Assembly: GCF_019175365.1 (NCBI RefSeq)
Contig: NZ_CP059572.1
Span: 8,370,001-8,434,000, forward strand
From: Actinomadura graeca
Lineage (GTDB): Bacteria; Actinomycetota; Actinomycetes; Streptosporangiales; Streptosporangiaceae
Direction: 5' to 3'
DNA length: 64,000 nucleotides
The position numbers were made by a program, and so were the translations under genes. Every line of letters starts with the position of its first letter. Position 1 is the first letter of the stretch. The notes beneath the pieces were generated by a model, which saw only the letters and a list, made by a program, of their open reading frames with translations, did not search any database and was not told the DNA's origin. Of this stretch, positions 1 to 8,174 are shown one piece after another.

Positions 1-2
1 GT

Positions 3-635
3 AGTGGCCGTCCGAGCAAAGGCACGCAGGGCAAGGAGGACGGCAGCCATACGGGGCTGCCGGTCACCGTGGTCAACAACGGTGGTGGCGGTGACGTGCA
101 CATTCATCAGCCTCCGCCGACCGAGGCGCCGAGGCAGGCGGGAGCACCACCGCTGGTGGACGATGCCGCGGGGCACGGCGCCCGACCGGATCCGTTACGG
201 GCCTGCACTCGTGAGGAGTTCGTGACCACACTGCGGGCCTTTTGGCTCTGGGCAGGCGCCTACTCCCCGCGCCAACTCAGTGCCTGGTCTCGCGGGGGGC
301 CGCACGGCAAGGTCTCGCACACCACGCTGAACGCGCTGCTGGCCGAGGCGCCGCACAAAAGGCCACCGATGACGCTGAAGTACGTGCAGACCATCATCCA
401 CTGCTGCGGTGGCGGCGAAGCCGACCTCCAGCACTGGACCACCGCCTGGCGGCGCATCTATGCCGGCATCCCGTACGTCGGCATCCCAGACGGCCAACCG
501 AAGGGACAGCCGGAGAAGTTGGCAGAGGGACAGACTGGTGGACGGGTGGTCCGCCTGCCCACCAGAACCTCAGGTCGTAGCCCGGGGAAGCTGCCGCCTC
601 AGCCTCCTATGGGCCCACCATCACCGTCCCCGTAG
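3..635 (+). CDS. Putative helix-turn-helix protein, possibly 5'-truncated by the window edge
   Basis: The frame is open from the first bases of the window. The first in-frame start seen is GTG at 69, so the true N-terminus may lie outside. The centre of the protein (about residues 48-135 from GTG 69) reads like the small HTH domain that opens many actinomycete XRE or NB-ARC-type regulators: LSAWSRGGPHGKVSHTTLNA, then a conserved-looking stretch ending DLQHWTTAWRRIY. The C-terminal third is rich in Gly, Pro, Arg and Ser and looks disordered. There is no effector, NTPase or sensor domain. It may be a short DNA-binding protein or the N-terminal part of a larger regulator that lost its 3' end. 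HTH assignment is by eye, moderate to low confidence. Confidence 0.45.
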   Translation, partial: SGRPSKGTQGKEDGSHTGLPVTVVNNGGGGDVHIHQPPPTEAPRQAGAPPLVDDAAGHGARPDPLRACTREEFVTTLRAFWLWAGAYSPRQLSAWSRGGPHGKVSHTTLNALLAEAPHKRPPMTLKYVQTIIHCCGGGEADLQHWTTAWRRIYAGIPYVGIPDGQPKGQPEKLAEGQTGGRVVRLPTRTSGRSPGKLPPQPPMGPPSPSP

Positions 636-656
636 GGCTGCAGATCACCTTCGACA

Positions 657-704
657 CGCCGACCGAATACGACCCATACGAATACGGCAGGACACCGGTC
701 GACC
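657..704. repeat. Direct repeat copy A flanking the 886 gene
   Basis: About 48 bp that aligns with 1393-1440. Both start CGCCGA and share the blocks ATACGAC, CGAATACG and CCGGTC in the same order. The two copies bracket the small gene at 886-1368. They could be remnants of a duplicated intergenic or regulatory stretch. Confidence 0.5.
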
Positions 705-885
705 ACGTCGTATTGCATCCGGCGCGAACATGACACGGTCGGCAACTCGTCCCCCAAGCCCCCGCGCCCGTCGTCGCTCAAGCCCTCGGCTACCACCACG
801 GAACCGTGCCCAAGCACCGCACCGCCGCCGGCGGAACCTGGGACCGCTATCCCACGACACGCACGCCGAAATCGAGGAAACGCCC

Positions 886-1368
886 ATGAATTGGTCCGTC
901 GTCGGCCCCGCCGTCTTCTCACTCATCGGTGTCACACTCGGAACCAGCGGAACACTCATCGGTCAGTACCTCACGACACGCACGACCAAGGCGCAGGCCC
1001 TCGCCGAGCGCCGGACCGCCCTCCGCGCCGAGCGAAAGACTGCGATCCTTGAGTTCATGGAGACCGCCAAGCAGGTCGAGCGGTTCATCGAACAACGTGT
1101 CCACTCGGGCGAGCGGCCGGAGGGCTCCGTCGAGCTCACCAACCGCATGTGGTTCCTCCAGCAGTGCGTGGACCTCGTGTCGACCGCCCCTGTGCGTAAC
1201 ACCGTCACCGACTACGCCGAGGGCCTTCACAGCCTCCTCTACCAAGAGCTCCCTACCGAGCGCCACGTCTGGGCGCTGATGAGTGAGAAGCGGCAACCGT
1301 TCGTCGATTCAGCCCGCGTAGAACTCGGCACCGCCACCAAGGAACTCGGGACTCCCGAACGCCCGTAG
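886..1368 (+). CDS. Small membrane-anchored hypothetical protein
   Basis: A 160-residue protein with one hydrophobic N-terminal segment (about residues 4-25, VVGPAVFSLIGVTLGTSGTL), followed by a basic, helix-rich cytoplasmic-type part (QALAERRTALRAERKTAILE). The long open frame continues upstream, but ATG 886 is preceded by GAGGAA at 874-879 with suitable spacing, so I chose this start. This architecture, one anchor plus a helical soluble domain of about 130 residues, is common among uncharacterised actinomycete proteins. No catalytic motif is visible and no function is proposed. It sits between two 48-bp direct repeats and has no operon partner. Confidence 0.65.
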   Translation: MNWSVVGPAVFSLIGVTLGTSGTLIGQYLTTRTTKAQALAERRTALRAERKTAILEFMETAKQVERFIEQRVHSGERPEGSVELTNRMWFLQQCVDLVSTAPVRNTVTDYAEGLHSLLYQELPTERHVWALMSEKRQPFVDSARVELGTATKELGTPERP

Positions 1369-1392
1369 GCGGAGGCCCTTCATCGGCCGATA

Positions 1393-1440
1393 CGCCGAAC
1401 CGATACGACACAGGCGAATACGACAGGGCGCCGGTCTCGG
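1393..1440. repeat. Direct repeat copy B flanking the 886 gene
   Basis: Second copy of the roughly 48-bp repeat at 657-704, in the same orientation, just after the stop of the 886 gene. Confidence 0.5.
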
Positions 1441-1470
1441 CAACCGGTGCCTGGCACGCTGCCCGTGCCC

Positions 1471-1543
1471 GACGTCCGGCCGCGACGTCCGGCCGGGACG
1501 TCCCGGGGAAGCGCTGAGACGTCCTCTAGCGGACCGGGACGTC
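1471..1543. repeat. Cluster of five GACGTC palindromes
   Basis: GACGTC occurs at 1471, 1484, 1497, 1518 and 1538, giving start-to-start spacings of 13, 13, 21 and 20 bp. The last two copies are each followed within a few bases by CTAGCGG, a motif that also occurs at the far side of the adjacent IS. It could be an operator array or merely a repetitive integration hot spot. Confidence 0.45.
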
Positions 1544-1566
1544 CTAGCGGCACGCCCCCGCTAGAC

Positions 1567-2538
1567 CTAGGCCGTGTGTCGAAGTAGGTGGAGCCATTCG
1601 TTGATGGCAGTGATCTCAAGGACGGCCTGGTAGCGGACGCAGAGTTTGTCGTATCTGGTGGCCATGGCCCGGTGCCGCTTGAGACGGTTGATGCCGCACT
1701 CGACGGCGTGGCGGCCGTGGTAGTCGACCGGGTCGAAGGACGGCGGGCGGCCGCCGCGGCTGCCCCGCCGCTTCCGGTGACCGGACTGGTCGGCCGGCTC
1801 CGGAATGGTGCAGGCGATACCACGGCCGCGCAGGTGAGCGCGGATCGCCCGCGACGAGCAGGCCTTATCGGCCCGAACCCGATCCGGGCGGGTGCGGGGA
1901 CGGCCCCGTCCTGGCCGGGCGACCCTGATCTGGGCCATCACCGCCTCGAACTGCGGGGCGGCCCCGCGCTGCCCGGCCGTCACCACCATCGATAAAGGCC
2001 GCTGCCCCTGCTCACAGGCCAGATGCACCTTGGTCGAGAGCCCGCCGCGGGAGCGGCCCAGGGCGTGATCAGCGGGCTCGGTGCCCGCATCTGCGGGTGG
2101 CTCGCGCTGCAGATCGCCGCGGCGGCGGGCACCGGCGGCGTGCTGGTGAGCCCGCACGATCGTGGAATCCACGTTCACCTCCCAGCCGGTCAACCCGGCC
2201 GTATCCGCCCGCGTCTGCAGCCCGGCCAGGACGCCTGCCCAGATGCCGGCGCGCTGCCAGCGGCGAAACAGCGCGTAGACCGCGTGCCAGGAGCCGTAGT
2301 GCTCCGGCACGTCCCGCCGGGGCGCACCGGTCCGCACCCGCCAGCGGATCCCATCGATGAGCTGGCGTTTGGTCCACTTCGACGGCCTACCTGGCCCCTT
2401 GGGCGGTGGGAGCACCGGCTCCAGGAGCGCCCACTGCTCATCGGTCAGGTCGAACCGCCTCGTCACCGCCAGGGTGGCCACGAGGTCTCCGGAACTCAGG
2501 GTCTTCTTGGTCGATGACTCCTGTACCGGAGACCTCAC
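1567..2538 (-). CDS. IS5-family transposase, copy 1 (probably impaired)
   Basis: A 323-residue single-ORF DDE transposase. An N-terminal DUF4096-like part ([17 protein letters not shown]) precedes the catalytic domain. Likely DDE residues are D124 (VNVDST), D224 (RADKACSS) and E280 ([14 protein letters not shown]), followed by the RYD motif. It differs from copy 2 at six residues: R74/W, R110/Q, T113/A, D150/G, A193/D and M292/V (copy 1/copy 2). W74 (tGaPWrD) and D193 (rGDaP) fall in motifs normally conserved in the family, so copy 1 looks like the decaying one. The TAG stop codon is formed by the CTAG target at the element's end. The annotated GTG start is inferred. Confidence 0.85.
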   Translation of the reverse strand: MRSPVQESSTKKTLSSGDLVATLAVTRRFDLTDEQWALLEPVLPPPKGPGRPSKWTKRQLIDGIRWRVRTGAPRRDVPEHYGSWHAVYALFRRWQRAGIWAGVLAGLQTRADTAGLTGWEVNVDSTIVRAHQHAAGARRRGDLQREPPADAGTEPADHALGRSRGGLSTKVHLACEQGQRPLSMVVTAGQRGAAPQFEAVMAQIRVARPGRGRPRTRPDRVRADKACSSRAIRAHLRGRGIACTIPEPADQSGHRKRRGSRGGRPPSFDPVDYHGRHAVECGINRLKRHRAMATRYDKLCVRYQAVLEITAINEWLHLLRHTA

Positions 2539-2585
2539 TACTTTCGGCGCCGGACACGCCGCTCACTCCACTTTGAGACAGGCCC
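1570..2585 (-). mobile_element. IS5-type (IS427-like) insertion sequence, copy 1
   Basis: An element of about 1,016 bp, delimited by comparison with the second copy at 57472-58487. The ends are imperfect inverted repeats: GG-C-TGT-TC-AAG is shared between the two termini. Each end abuts CTAG (1567-1570 and 2585-2588), the YTAR-type target with TA duplication known for IS427-group IS5 elements. It carries one transposase ORF on the minus strand. It is inverted relative to copy 2. Confidence 0.8.
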
Positions 2586-2588
2586 TAG

Positions 2589-3587
2589 CGGACCGGCACG
2601 CCGACCGGCGAGCTGCGGCTGATGACGGTCGGCGGATGGGTGCCGTGGCTGGCCGACACTCTCGACCCCGACCACGGCCAGCAAGCCTTCCACACCTACG
2701 TCTGCCAGGACTCGGTGCTGCTGCCTCGGCGTGCGGCCGGACGCAACATCGTCGCGCGGTGGCTGCCCTGGATACCACCGGGCACCCGGAAGCGATCGGC
2801 ACGCAAGATCTGCCCGAGTTGCGCAGCCGACCCCGACCGCGGCACCCCCCTCACCGCCACGCTGCTCCTCACCACCAGCTGCCCCGAACACGGGTGCCGA
2901 CTGGAACCCGAAGTGGACGTCCGCGTCGGTATCGCCATTGCAGAACCGGTACCGGCCCGGCACGCGCCGACGCCTCTGGTCACCTTGGACCGCCTCGCCC
3001 ACCAGGGCCTGACCAGCGGCGGGGTCACACTGCCAGGGCGAGCGATCCACGTCGGATTATGGTTCCGGCTGCTGCGCACCCTGGTGGATGAGGTCACTGT
3101 CGCCCCCTCACAGGTTGGCGCCCGATCCGCCGCCACCCTGCACCAGATCTGGGACACTGCGGCTGTCTCGGCGCGGGCCGGTCTGCGGCTCTGGCGGCCC
3201 TACGAACGCCTCGACCCCACGTACCAGGAGGCGATCCTGCGAGCCGCGGGCACCGCGCTGCACCTCGCCGAGACCGGCGCGATCACCGCCCGCGGCACCC
3301 TCGGTGCGCTCCTGGACCCTCCCCGGCACCAGCCCGTCCACGATGGCGACCCGCCCGGCACGCCCGCCGACCCGTGGAGGAACCTGCAGGGCGAGGCCGA
3401 GGAGGTGCTGGAACGCGCACGCACCGACCCGGCCACCGCCCGCCAGATACTCACCCTGTTCACCCGCCGCTGCCGCACCCTGGCGCGCTTTGACCGGGAA
3501 CGCCATTTGCTGATCGCCTCGGGCGTCCCCGCGGCATTCCTTCCAGACGCCCGCGAGTTCGGCCGCTCCGATCTCCTCCAGCCCTGA
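2589..3587 (+). pseudogene. TniQ-family protein, N-terminally truncated next to IS copy 1
   Basis: An open frame of about 330 residues starting directly at the IS junction; the first ATG is at 2622. Early Cys residues form a zinc-finger-like unit (ICPSCAAD, then TTSCPEHGCRLEP), as in TniQ proteins, which recruit Tn7-like transposition machinery to targets. The rest is helical, as in actinomycete TniQ. Known actinomycete TniQ proteins usually begin earlier, with an N-terminal segment before the zinc finger, and are generally longer. No 5' part is seen on the far side of the IS (before 1567), and no tnsB/tnsC partners are nearby. I infer a relic, although translation from 2622 cannot be excluded. 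Confidence 0.6.
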
Positions 3588-4209
3588 CTTCCAGGGCTGC
3601 TACGGCCGTCGCGGTTCCGTGGCATGACGAAGTCTCCACCGTTCGGAAGCTTCGTCTACCTCGGGGGTTACGCGTTGAGAACGTCTCGGAAGCCCTTGAG
3701 TAAGCCTTCCGACTCGTGACGCGACCGCGCCGTCACCGAACCGCAGCAACAAAAGCGACCTTCTGCATCAACCGCTGAGCCCGAAAGCCAGACACTCAAG
3801 CCACGAGGCCCCTGCACCCATCGCTCGCATGTACGCGATAATGCGCTACTAGCGTGACATCGCCGTGGTGAGCCGTGAGCGTAGCCATGGTCGGCTGGCG
3901 TGATGTGGTGTTCCACTCCGGGCCTTGCCTCAGTTTCGCTGCGCGTCACCGCGAGGCCAGTCTCGTGGCGGTTGGCCGCTGTTGTCAGGTCTCCTCATCA
4001 ACGCTGGTGTCCCCGGCGTTCTTCTTCGCTACGCCTTCGCCCATACCGGCTTCACTGCGGGCGGCGGCCCTTCCACGCCGCTGCTGCCTGACCGCAGTCG
4101 GTCCATGACGTTCGCGTGTCTTGCGCTGGTACGCGGGGAGATCGCAGGTTTGCTGGAGGACGCCGAATGTGGGGAGCCAAGGCTAGGGGATGTGCAGGAG
4201 GCCAGGGGC
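3588..4209. other. Intergenic stretch without a supported gene
   Basis: Only short ORFs with atypical composition are present, including the upstream extension of the NTPase frame (3925-4209). I see no convincing gene, terminator or RNA. Confidence 0.5.
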
Positions 4210-7200
4210 ATGGGGCTGTTTGTGGGGCGCAGCGAGGAGCAGGACCGGTTCCGGCTGGTGCTGGCCGAGGCGGCTGCCAGGGGCCGTGGTGGCCCGGATG
4301 AGGCGTACGTGGTGCTGGTGCAGGGTTATGGAGGGATCGGGAAGTCGACGCTGCTGCGCCGCTTCATCGACATCGCCGCCGGTGGCCTGCCGGAGGTCTC
4401 GGCTGGGCGGTTCACGGTGTTCTTGGTGGACTGGGAGCGGGATCGTGAACTGCACGCTGAGGAGTATGTGGAGTTCGCCGGGCCGCCGATCTGGCGGATC
4501 CTGGAACGGATCCGCACCCAGATCGAGAACTCCGCCGCGTCCTGGGGGCCGCTGGAGCGACGCCGCCTGAAGGGGTTCGCCGCCTTCCAGCGGCAGGTGA
4601 CCAAGCTGCCGGAGCTGGAGGCCGATGCCACCCGGCTCGGTCTGGGCAAACAGGCCGCTCACCGGCCGCTGACGCCCGTGCAATTAGCCGCGATCGTCAG
4701 ATCCGGCGGAGAGATCGCCAAGGTCTCCGGTGCGCCGGCCGCGATCGTCGGCGCCGCCAACACCGTCGCGGGCGCGGGCGCGCAGATCGCCACGACCTTC
4801 CAGCAGAACCGGGCCGTCCAGATCGACCCTGCCGCCTACCGTGCCCTGGTCGACCAGATCGATGCGCTGGTGACCGCGTTCACCGACGGCCTGAGGGCAT
4901 TGGCGCGCAGGCGGCCGGTGGTGGTGGTCCTGGACACCTGCGAGCTGCTGGGTGCCTCCGGGCCGTGGCTGCGGGAGGTGATGCGCCGCTCGGGCCGTCG
5001 GGTGGTGTGGGTGATCGGCACCCGGCTGGAGCCCGACTTCGTGGCAGCCGGCGACAGCGAAGCCGTCCGGTACAAACGTGAGATCGACCAGCAACGGCTC
5101 CGGACCATGACCCTGCACCGCTTCGATGACCGCACCGCGGCCGACTACCTGCAGCGGCGCCTGGGCTCGCTGCCGCCCGGCCTGGACCTGGAGCGGGTGA
5201 TCGCCCTGACCCAGGGGGTGCCGCTGGCGCTGCACTTGATGTACAGGATGCTCGCCGACCAGATCCGCGTCGGCCGTCCCTTCGACGGCCTCTACGACGA
5301 GGTCTCCGCAGAGGGCACGGTCTCGGCGGTGGTGGCCCGGATGGCCGACCGCTACCTGCACCACGCCACCTACGATCCCGGCTCCGACCTGCACCAGGAC
5401 CTGACCGCCCTCTACGGCCTGGCTCTGGTCAACGTCGAGCAGACCCCTGCCCGGCCCCGCGCATTCCCGCCCCGCTCCCTCGGCGACCGGTGGGAACCAG
5501 TCCGCCAGGACACCGACACTGCGGTCACGATCGATCGTGACCCTGACCTGCTCGCCGCCCTGTGGGGCATCGAGGTCCACGATGTCGCCGCCCGGCTCGA
5601 TGAACTCGGCCGTCACCACGACTTCGTGCACAGCGGCACCGGCACCCTGCACCGTGACGTCCGCGACGCCATCCGCACCTTCCTGCTGAGCCCCAAACAC
5701 CGCGCCACCGTCACCGACATCAACACCCGCGCCGCCGATCACCTCATCCAGCAACTCAGCGCCCACCAGCACACCGGCATCGACGACCAGCTCACCGACG
5801 CCACCTGGCGCACCACCACCGCTGCCCTGCTCTGGCATACCTGCTGGATCAACCCCGCCGACGGTATCCCCCTGCTCCGCCACCTCTACCTCCCCGCCCG
5901 AGTCCTCCAGCCCTCCTACGCCCAACTCCTCCTGGACATCACCGCCACCTTCGCCCCCTACCTCACCGCCACCGACCAGAAGCTCCTCACCCACCTCACC
6001 GACCTAGACTCCCGGTCCCCTCAACGCCAGGCAGCCCGAGCAGCCATCGACGCCCTCACCACCGCCCCCACCCCCCAACCACCGCTCCTGCACGGCGACA
6101 CCCAGCCATACCTGGACCTCCTCCGAGCCGAAACCGCCCCCGCGCTCGATCTGGACCTCGCCGACCAGGTCATCCACCTGCGCCGCGCTGCCCGCGCCTT
6201 CCCATCCGGCAGCGGTCCCACAGCCACCAAGCTCGGCGACATCGCCCAGTCCTGCACCCTGACCACCCCCAACACCCAGCCCACACGCCTGCAAAAGGCC
6301 CTCATCGACGCAAAGAAGCTCGCCACCCGCTACCATCCCGCCGATGCAACGGCCCACATGAACCTCGGCAGTGCACTATGGGAGCTGGGGCGGTTCGCCG
6401 AGGCCGAGACCGCCGAGCGCAAGGCCATCGAACTGGACCCCGATAACGCCATCGCCCACAACAACTTCGGGATCACGCTGGTGGACCTGGGGCGGTTCGC
6501 CGAGGCCGAGATCGTTTACCGCAAGGCCATCGAACTGGACCCCGATAACGCCGTCGTCCACACCAACGTCGGGAACATGCTGGTGGAGCTGGGGCGGTTC
6601 GCCGAGGCCGAGATCGTTTACCGCAAGGCCATCGAACTGGACCCCGATAACGCCGTCGTCCACAACGGCCTCGGCAACGTGCTGGTGGACCTGGGGCGGT
6701 TCGCCGAGGCCGAGATCGTTTACCGCAAGGCCATCGAATTGGACCCCGATAACGCCGTCGTCCACACCAACGTCGGGAACGTGCTGGTGGAGCTGGGGCG
6801 GTTCGCCGAGGCCGAGATCGTTTACCGCAAGGCCATCGAATTGGACCCCGATAACGCCGTCGTCCACACCAACGTCGGGAACGTGCTGGTGGAGCTGGGG
6901 CGGTTCGCCGAGGCCGAGATCGTTTACCGCAAGGCCATCGAACTGGACCCCGATAACGTCAACGCCCACAACGGCCTCGGCAACGTGCTGTTGGAGCTGG
7001 GGCGGTTCGCCGAGGCCGAGATCGTTTACCGCAAGGCCATCGAATTGGACCCCGATAACGCCGTCGTCCACACCAACGTCGGGAACGTGCTGGTGGAGCT
7101 GGGGCGGTTCGCCGAGGCCGAGATCGTTTACCGCAAGGCCATCGAACTGGACCCCGATAACGTCAACGCCCACAACGGCCTCGGGAACGTGCTGGTGGAG

Positions 7201-8139
7201 CTGGGGCGGTTCGCCGAGGCCGAGATCGTTTACCGCAAGGCCATCGAATTGGACCCCGATAACGCCGTCGTCCACACCAACGTCGGGAACGTGCTGGTGG
7301 AGCTGGGGCGGTTCGCCGAGGCCGAGATCGTTTACCGCAAGGCCATCGAACTGGACCCCGATAACGTCAACGCCCACAACGGCCTCGGGAACGTGCTGGT
7401 GGAGCTGGGGCGGTTCGCCGAGGCCGAGACCGCCTTCCGCAAGGCCATCGAACTGGACCCCGATAACGTCAACGCCCACAACGGCCTCGGGAACGTGCTG
7501 TTGGAGCTGGGGCGGTTCGCCGAGGCCGAGACCGCCTTCCGCAAGGCCATCGAACTGGACCCTGATAACGCCATCGTCCACAACAGCCTCGGGATCACGC
7601 TGGTGGAGCTGGAGCGGTTCGCCGAGACCGAGACCGCCTTCCGCAAGGCCATTGAACTGGACCGCGACTACACCAGTGCCTACGGCTGGTTAGGCAGGTT
7701 CTTGTTGTTCACCGGCGAGTTGGAACGGGCGAGGCTGGGTTTGAAACAGGCCGACGGTCGGCCGCGCACCGAGCTGTTGCGGTGGATTGTCGCCCGGGTC
7801 AACTCTCAAGACGGTGCCTCGATGCATACACCGGATTCGGTGCTGGCCGCCTTTGCCGACCCCTGGCCTCCCCGGATAGTCCGTCCGTCGATGTTCGCGG
7901 TGGCCGAGATCCGTGCACTAGCAGTGGCCGGCAACGGGAACGGGCCGCAGGCCGTAGAGATCCTCCGCTCCGCAATGGACGGCCGGCGCCCGCGCGATCG
8001 GTTCGTGCGGCCGTTATATGACCTGCTGACCCGTCCCGAGCCGGTTGCCGGGCTGGAGGGGTTGCTGGAGGTGTGGCGGGAGATCATCGCTGCGGATCCG
8101 TCGGCGGCGGGCCCGTGGGGCGGCCCCGACCCCGCCTGA
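4210..8139 (+). CDS. STAND-type NTPase with C-terminal TPR array
   Basis: A protein of about 1,309 residues. ATG 4210 is chosen over the more upstream in-frame starts (3925, 4105) because AGGAGG lies at 4196-4201, and because the protein then opens MGLFVGRSEEQDRF, the usual start of this ATPase class. Domains: Walker A GYGGIGKST (39-47); Walker B VVVVLDTCEL (about 236-245); sensor-like VVWVIGTRL (about 264); GxP motif QGVPLAL (about 336); a helical linker; 13 TPR units (about 713-1154); and a 150-residue tail. STAND NTPases act as ligand-triggered switches in signalling and in anti-phage or programmed-death systems, with TPRs as the sensing arm. No separate effector domain is visible, so its output is unknown. 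It stands alone and converges on a WD40 gene across a perfect hairpin. Confidence 0.8.
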   Translation: MGLFVGRSEEQDRFRLVLAEAAARGRGGPDEAYVVLVQGYGGIGKSTLLRRFIDIAAGGLPEVSAGRFTVFLVDWERDRELHAEEYVEFAGPPIWRILERIRTQIENSAASWGPLERRRLKGFAAFQRQVTKLPELEADATRLGLGKQAAHRPLTPVQLAAIVRSGGEIAKVSGAPAAIVGAANTVAGAGAQIATTFQQNRAVQIDPAAYRALVDQIDALVTAFTDGLRALARRRPVVVVLDTCELLGASGPWLREVMRRSGRRVVWVIGTRLEPDFVAAGDSEAVRYKREIDQQRLRTMTLHRFDDRTAADYLQRRLGSLPPGLDLERVIALTQGVPLALHLMYRMLADQIRVGRPFDGLYDEVSAEGTVSAVVARMADRYLHHATYDPGSDLHQDLTALYGLALVNVEQTPARPRAFPPRSLGDRWEPVRQDTDTAVTIDRDPDLLAALWGIEVHDVAARLDELGRHHDFVHSGTGTLHRDVRDAIRTFLLSPKHRATVTDINTRAADHLIQQLSAHQHTGIDDQLTDATWRTTTAALLWHTCWINPADGIPLLRHLYLPARVLQPSYAQLLLDITATFAPYLTATDQKLLTHLTDLDSRSPQRQAARAAIDALTTAPTPQPPLLHGDTQPYLDLLRAETAPALDLDLADQVIHLRRAARAFPSGSGPTATKLGDIAQSCTLTTPNTQPTRLQKALIDAKKLATRYHPADATAHMNLGSALWELGRFAEAETAERKAIELDPDNAIAHNNFGITLVDLGRFAEAEIVYRKAIELDPDNAVVHTNVGNMLVELGRFAEAEIVYRKAIELDPDNAVVHNGLGNVLVDLGRFAEAEIVYRKAIELDPDNAVVHTNVGNVLVELGRFAEAEIVYRKAIELDPDNAVVHTNVGNVLVELGRFAEAEIVYRKAIELDPDNVNAHNGLGNVLLELGRFAEAEIVYRKAIELDPDNAVVHTNVGNVLVELGRFAEAEIVYRKAIELDPDNVNAHNGLGNVLVELGRFAEAEIVYRKAIELDPDNAVVHTNVGNVLVELGRFAEAEIVYRKAIELDPDNVNAHNGLGNVLVELGRFAEAETAFRKAIELDPDNVNAHNGLGNVLLELGRFAEAETAFRKAIELDPDNAIVHNSLGITLVELERFAETETAFRKAIELDRDYTSAYGWLGRFLLFTGELERARLGLKQADGRPRTELLRWIVARVNSQDGASMHTPDSVLAAFADPWPPRIVRPSMFAVAEIRALAVAGNGNGPQAVEILRSAMDGRRPRDRFVRPLYDLLTRPEPVAGLEGLLEVWREIIAADPSAAGPWGGPDPA
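6346..7671 (+). repeat. 13 tandem 102-bp TPR-coding repeats
   Basis: Each 34-codon unit carries LGRFAEAE...YRKAIELDPDN. The middle units are nearly identical in nucleotide sequence, and two alternating sub-types (NAVVHTNVGNVLVE and NVNAHNGLGNVLVE) recur. This indicates recent expansion by unequal exchange or gene conversion. The outermost units are more divergent. Confidence 0.9.
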
Positions 8140-8145
8140 ATCCAC

Positions 8146-8174
8146 GTACGTGATAATTAGCCATTATCACGTAC
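8146..8174. terminator. Perfect 12-bp inverted repeat between convergent genes
   Basis: GTACGTGATAAT, a 5-nt loop, then ATTATCACGTAC. It lies between the stop of the NTPase gene and the end of the convergent WD40 frame. There is no T-run on either side, so it could be a bidirectional terminator or a protein-binding palindrome. It is AT-rich for this genome. Confidence 0.45.

Noticed and set aside
3668..3949. 93-codon minus-strand ORF before the NTPase gene
   Set aside because: No family match and Ser/Arg/Cys-rich shadow-like sequence.
4684..5994. 436-codon minus-strand ORF inside the NTPase gene
   Set aside because: Gly/Val-rich antisense shadow of a high-GC gene; the plus strand carries Walker motifs.
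6371..7693. Long ORFs on the other plus frame (6371-7693) and minus strand (6376-7581) over the TPR array
   Set aside because: They are shadows of the 102-bp repeat: a repeat whose length is a multiple of three keeps other frames open. No start signals or domains.
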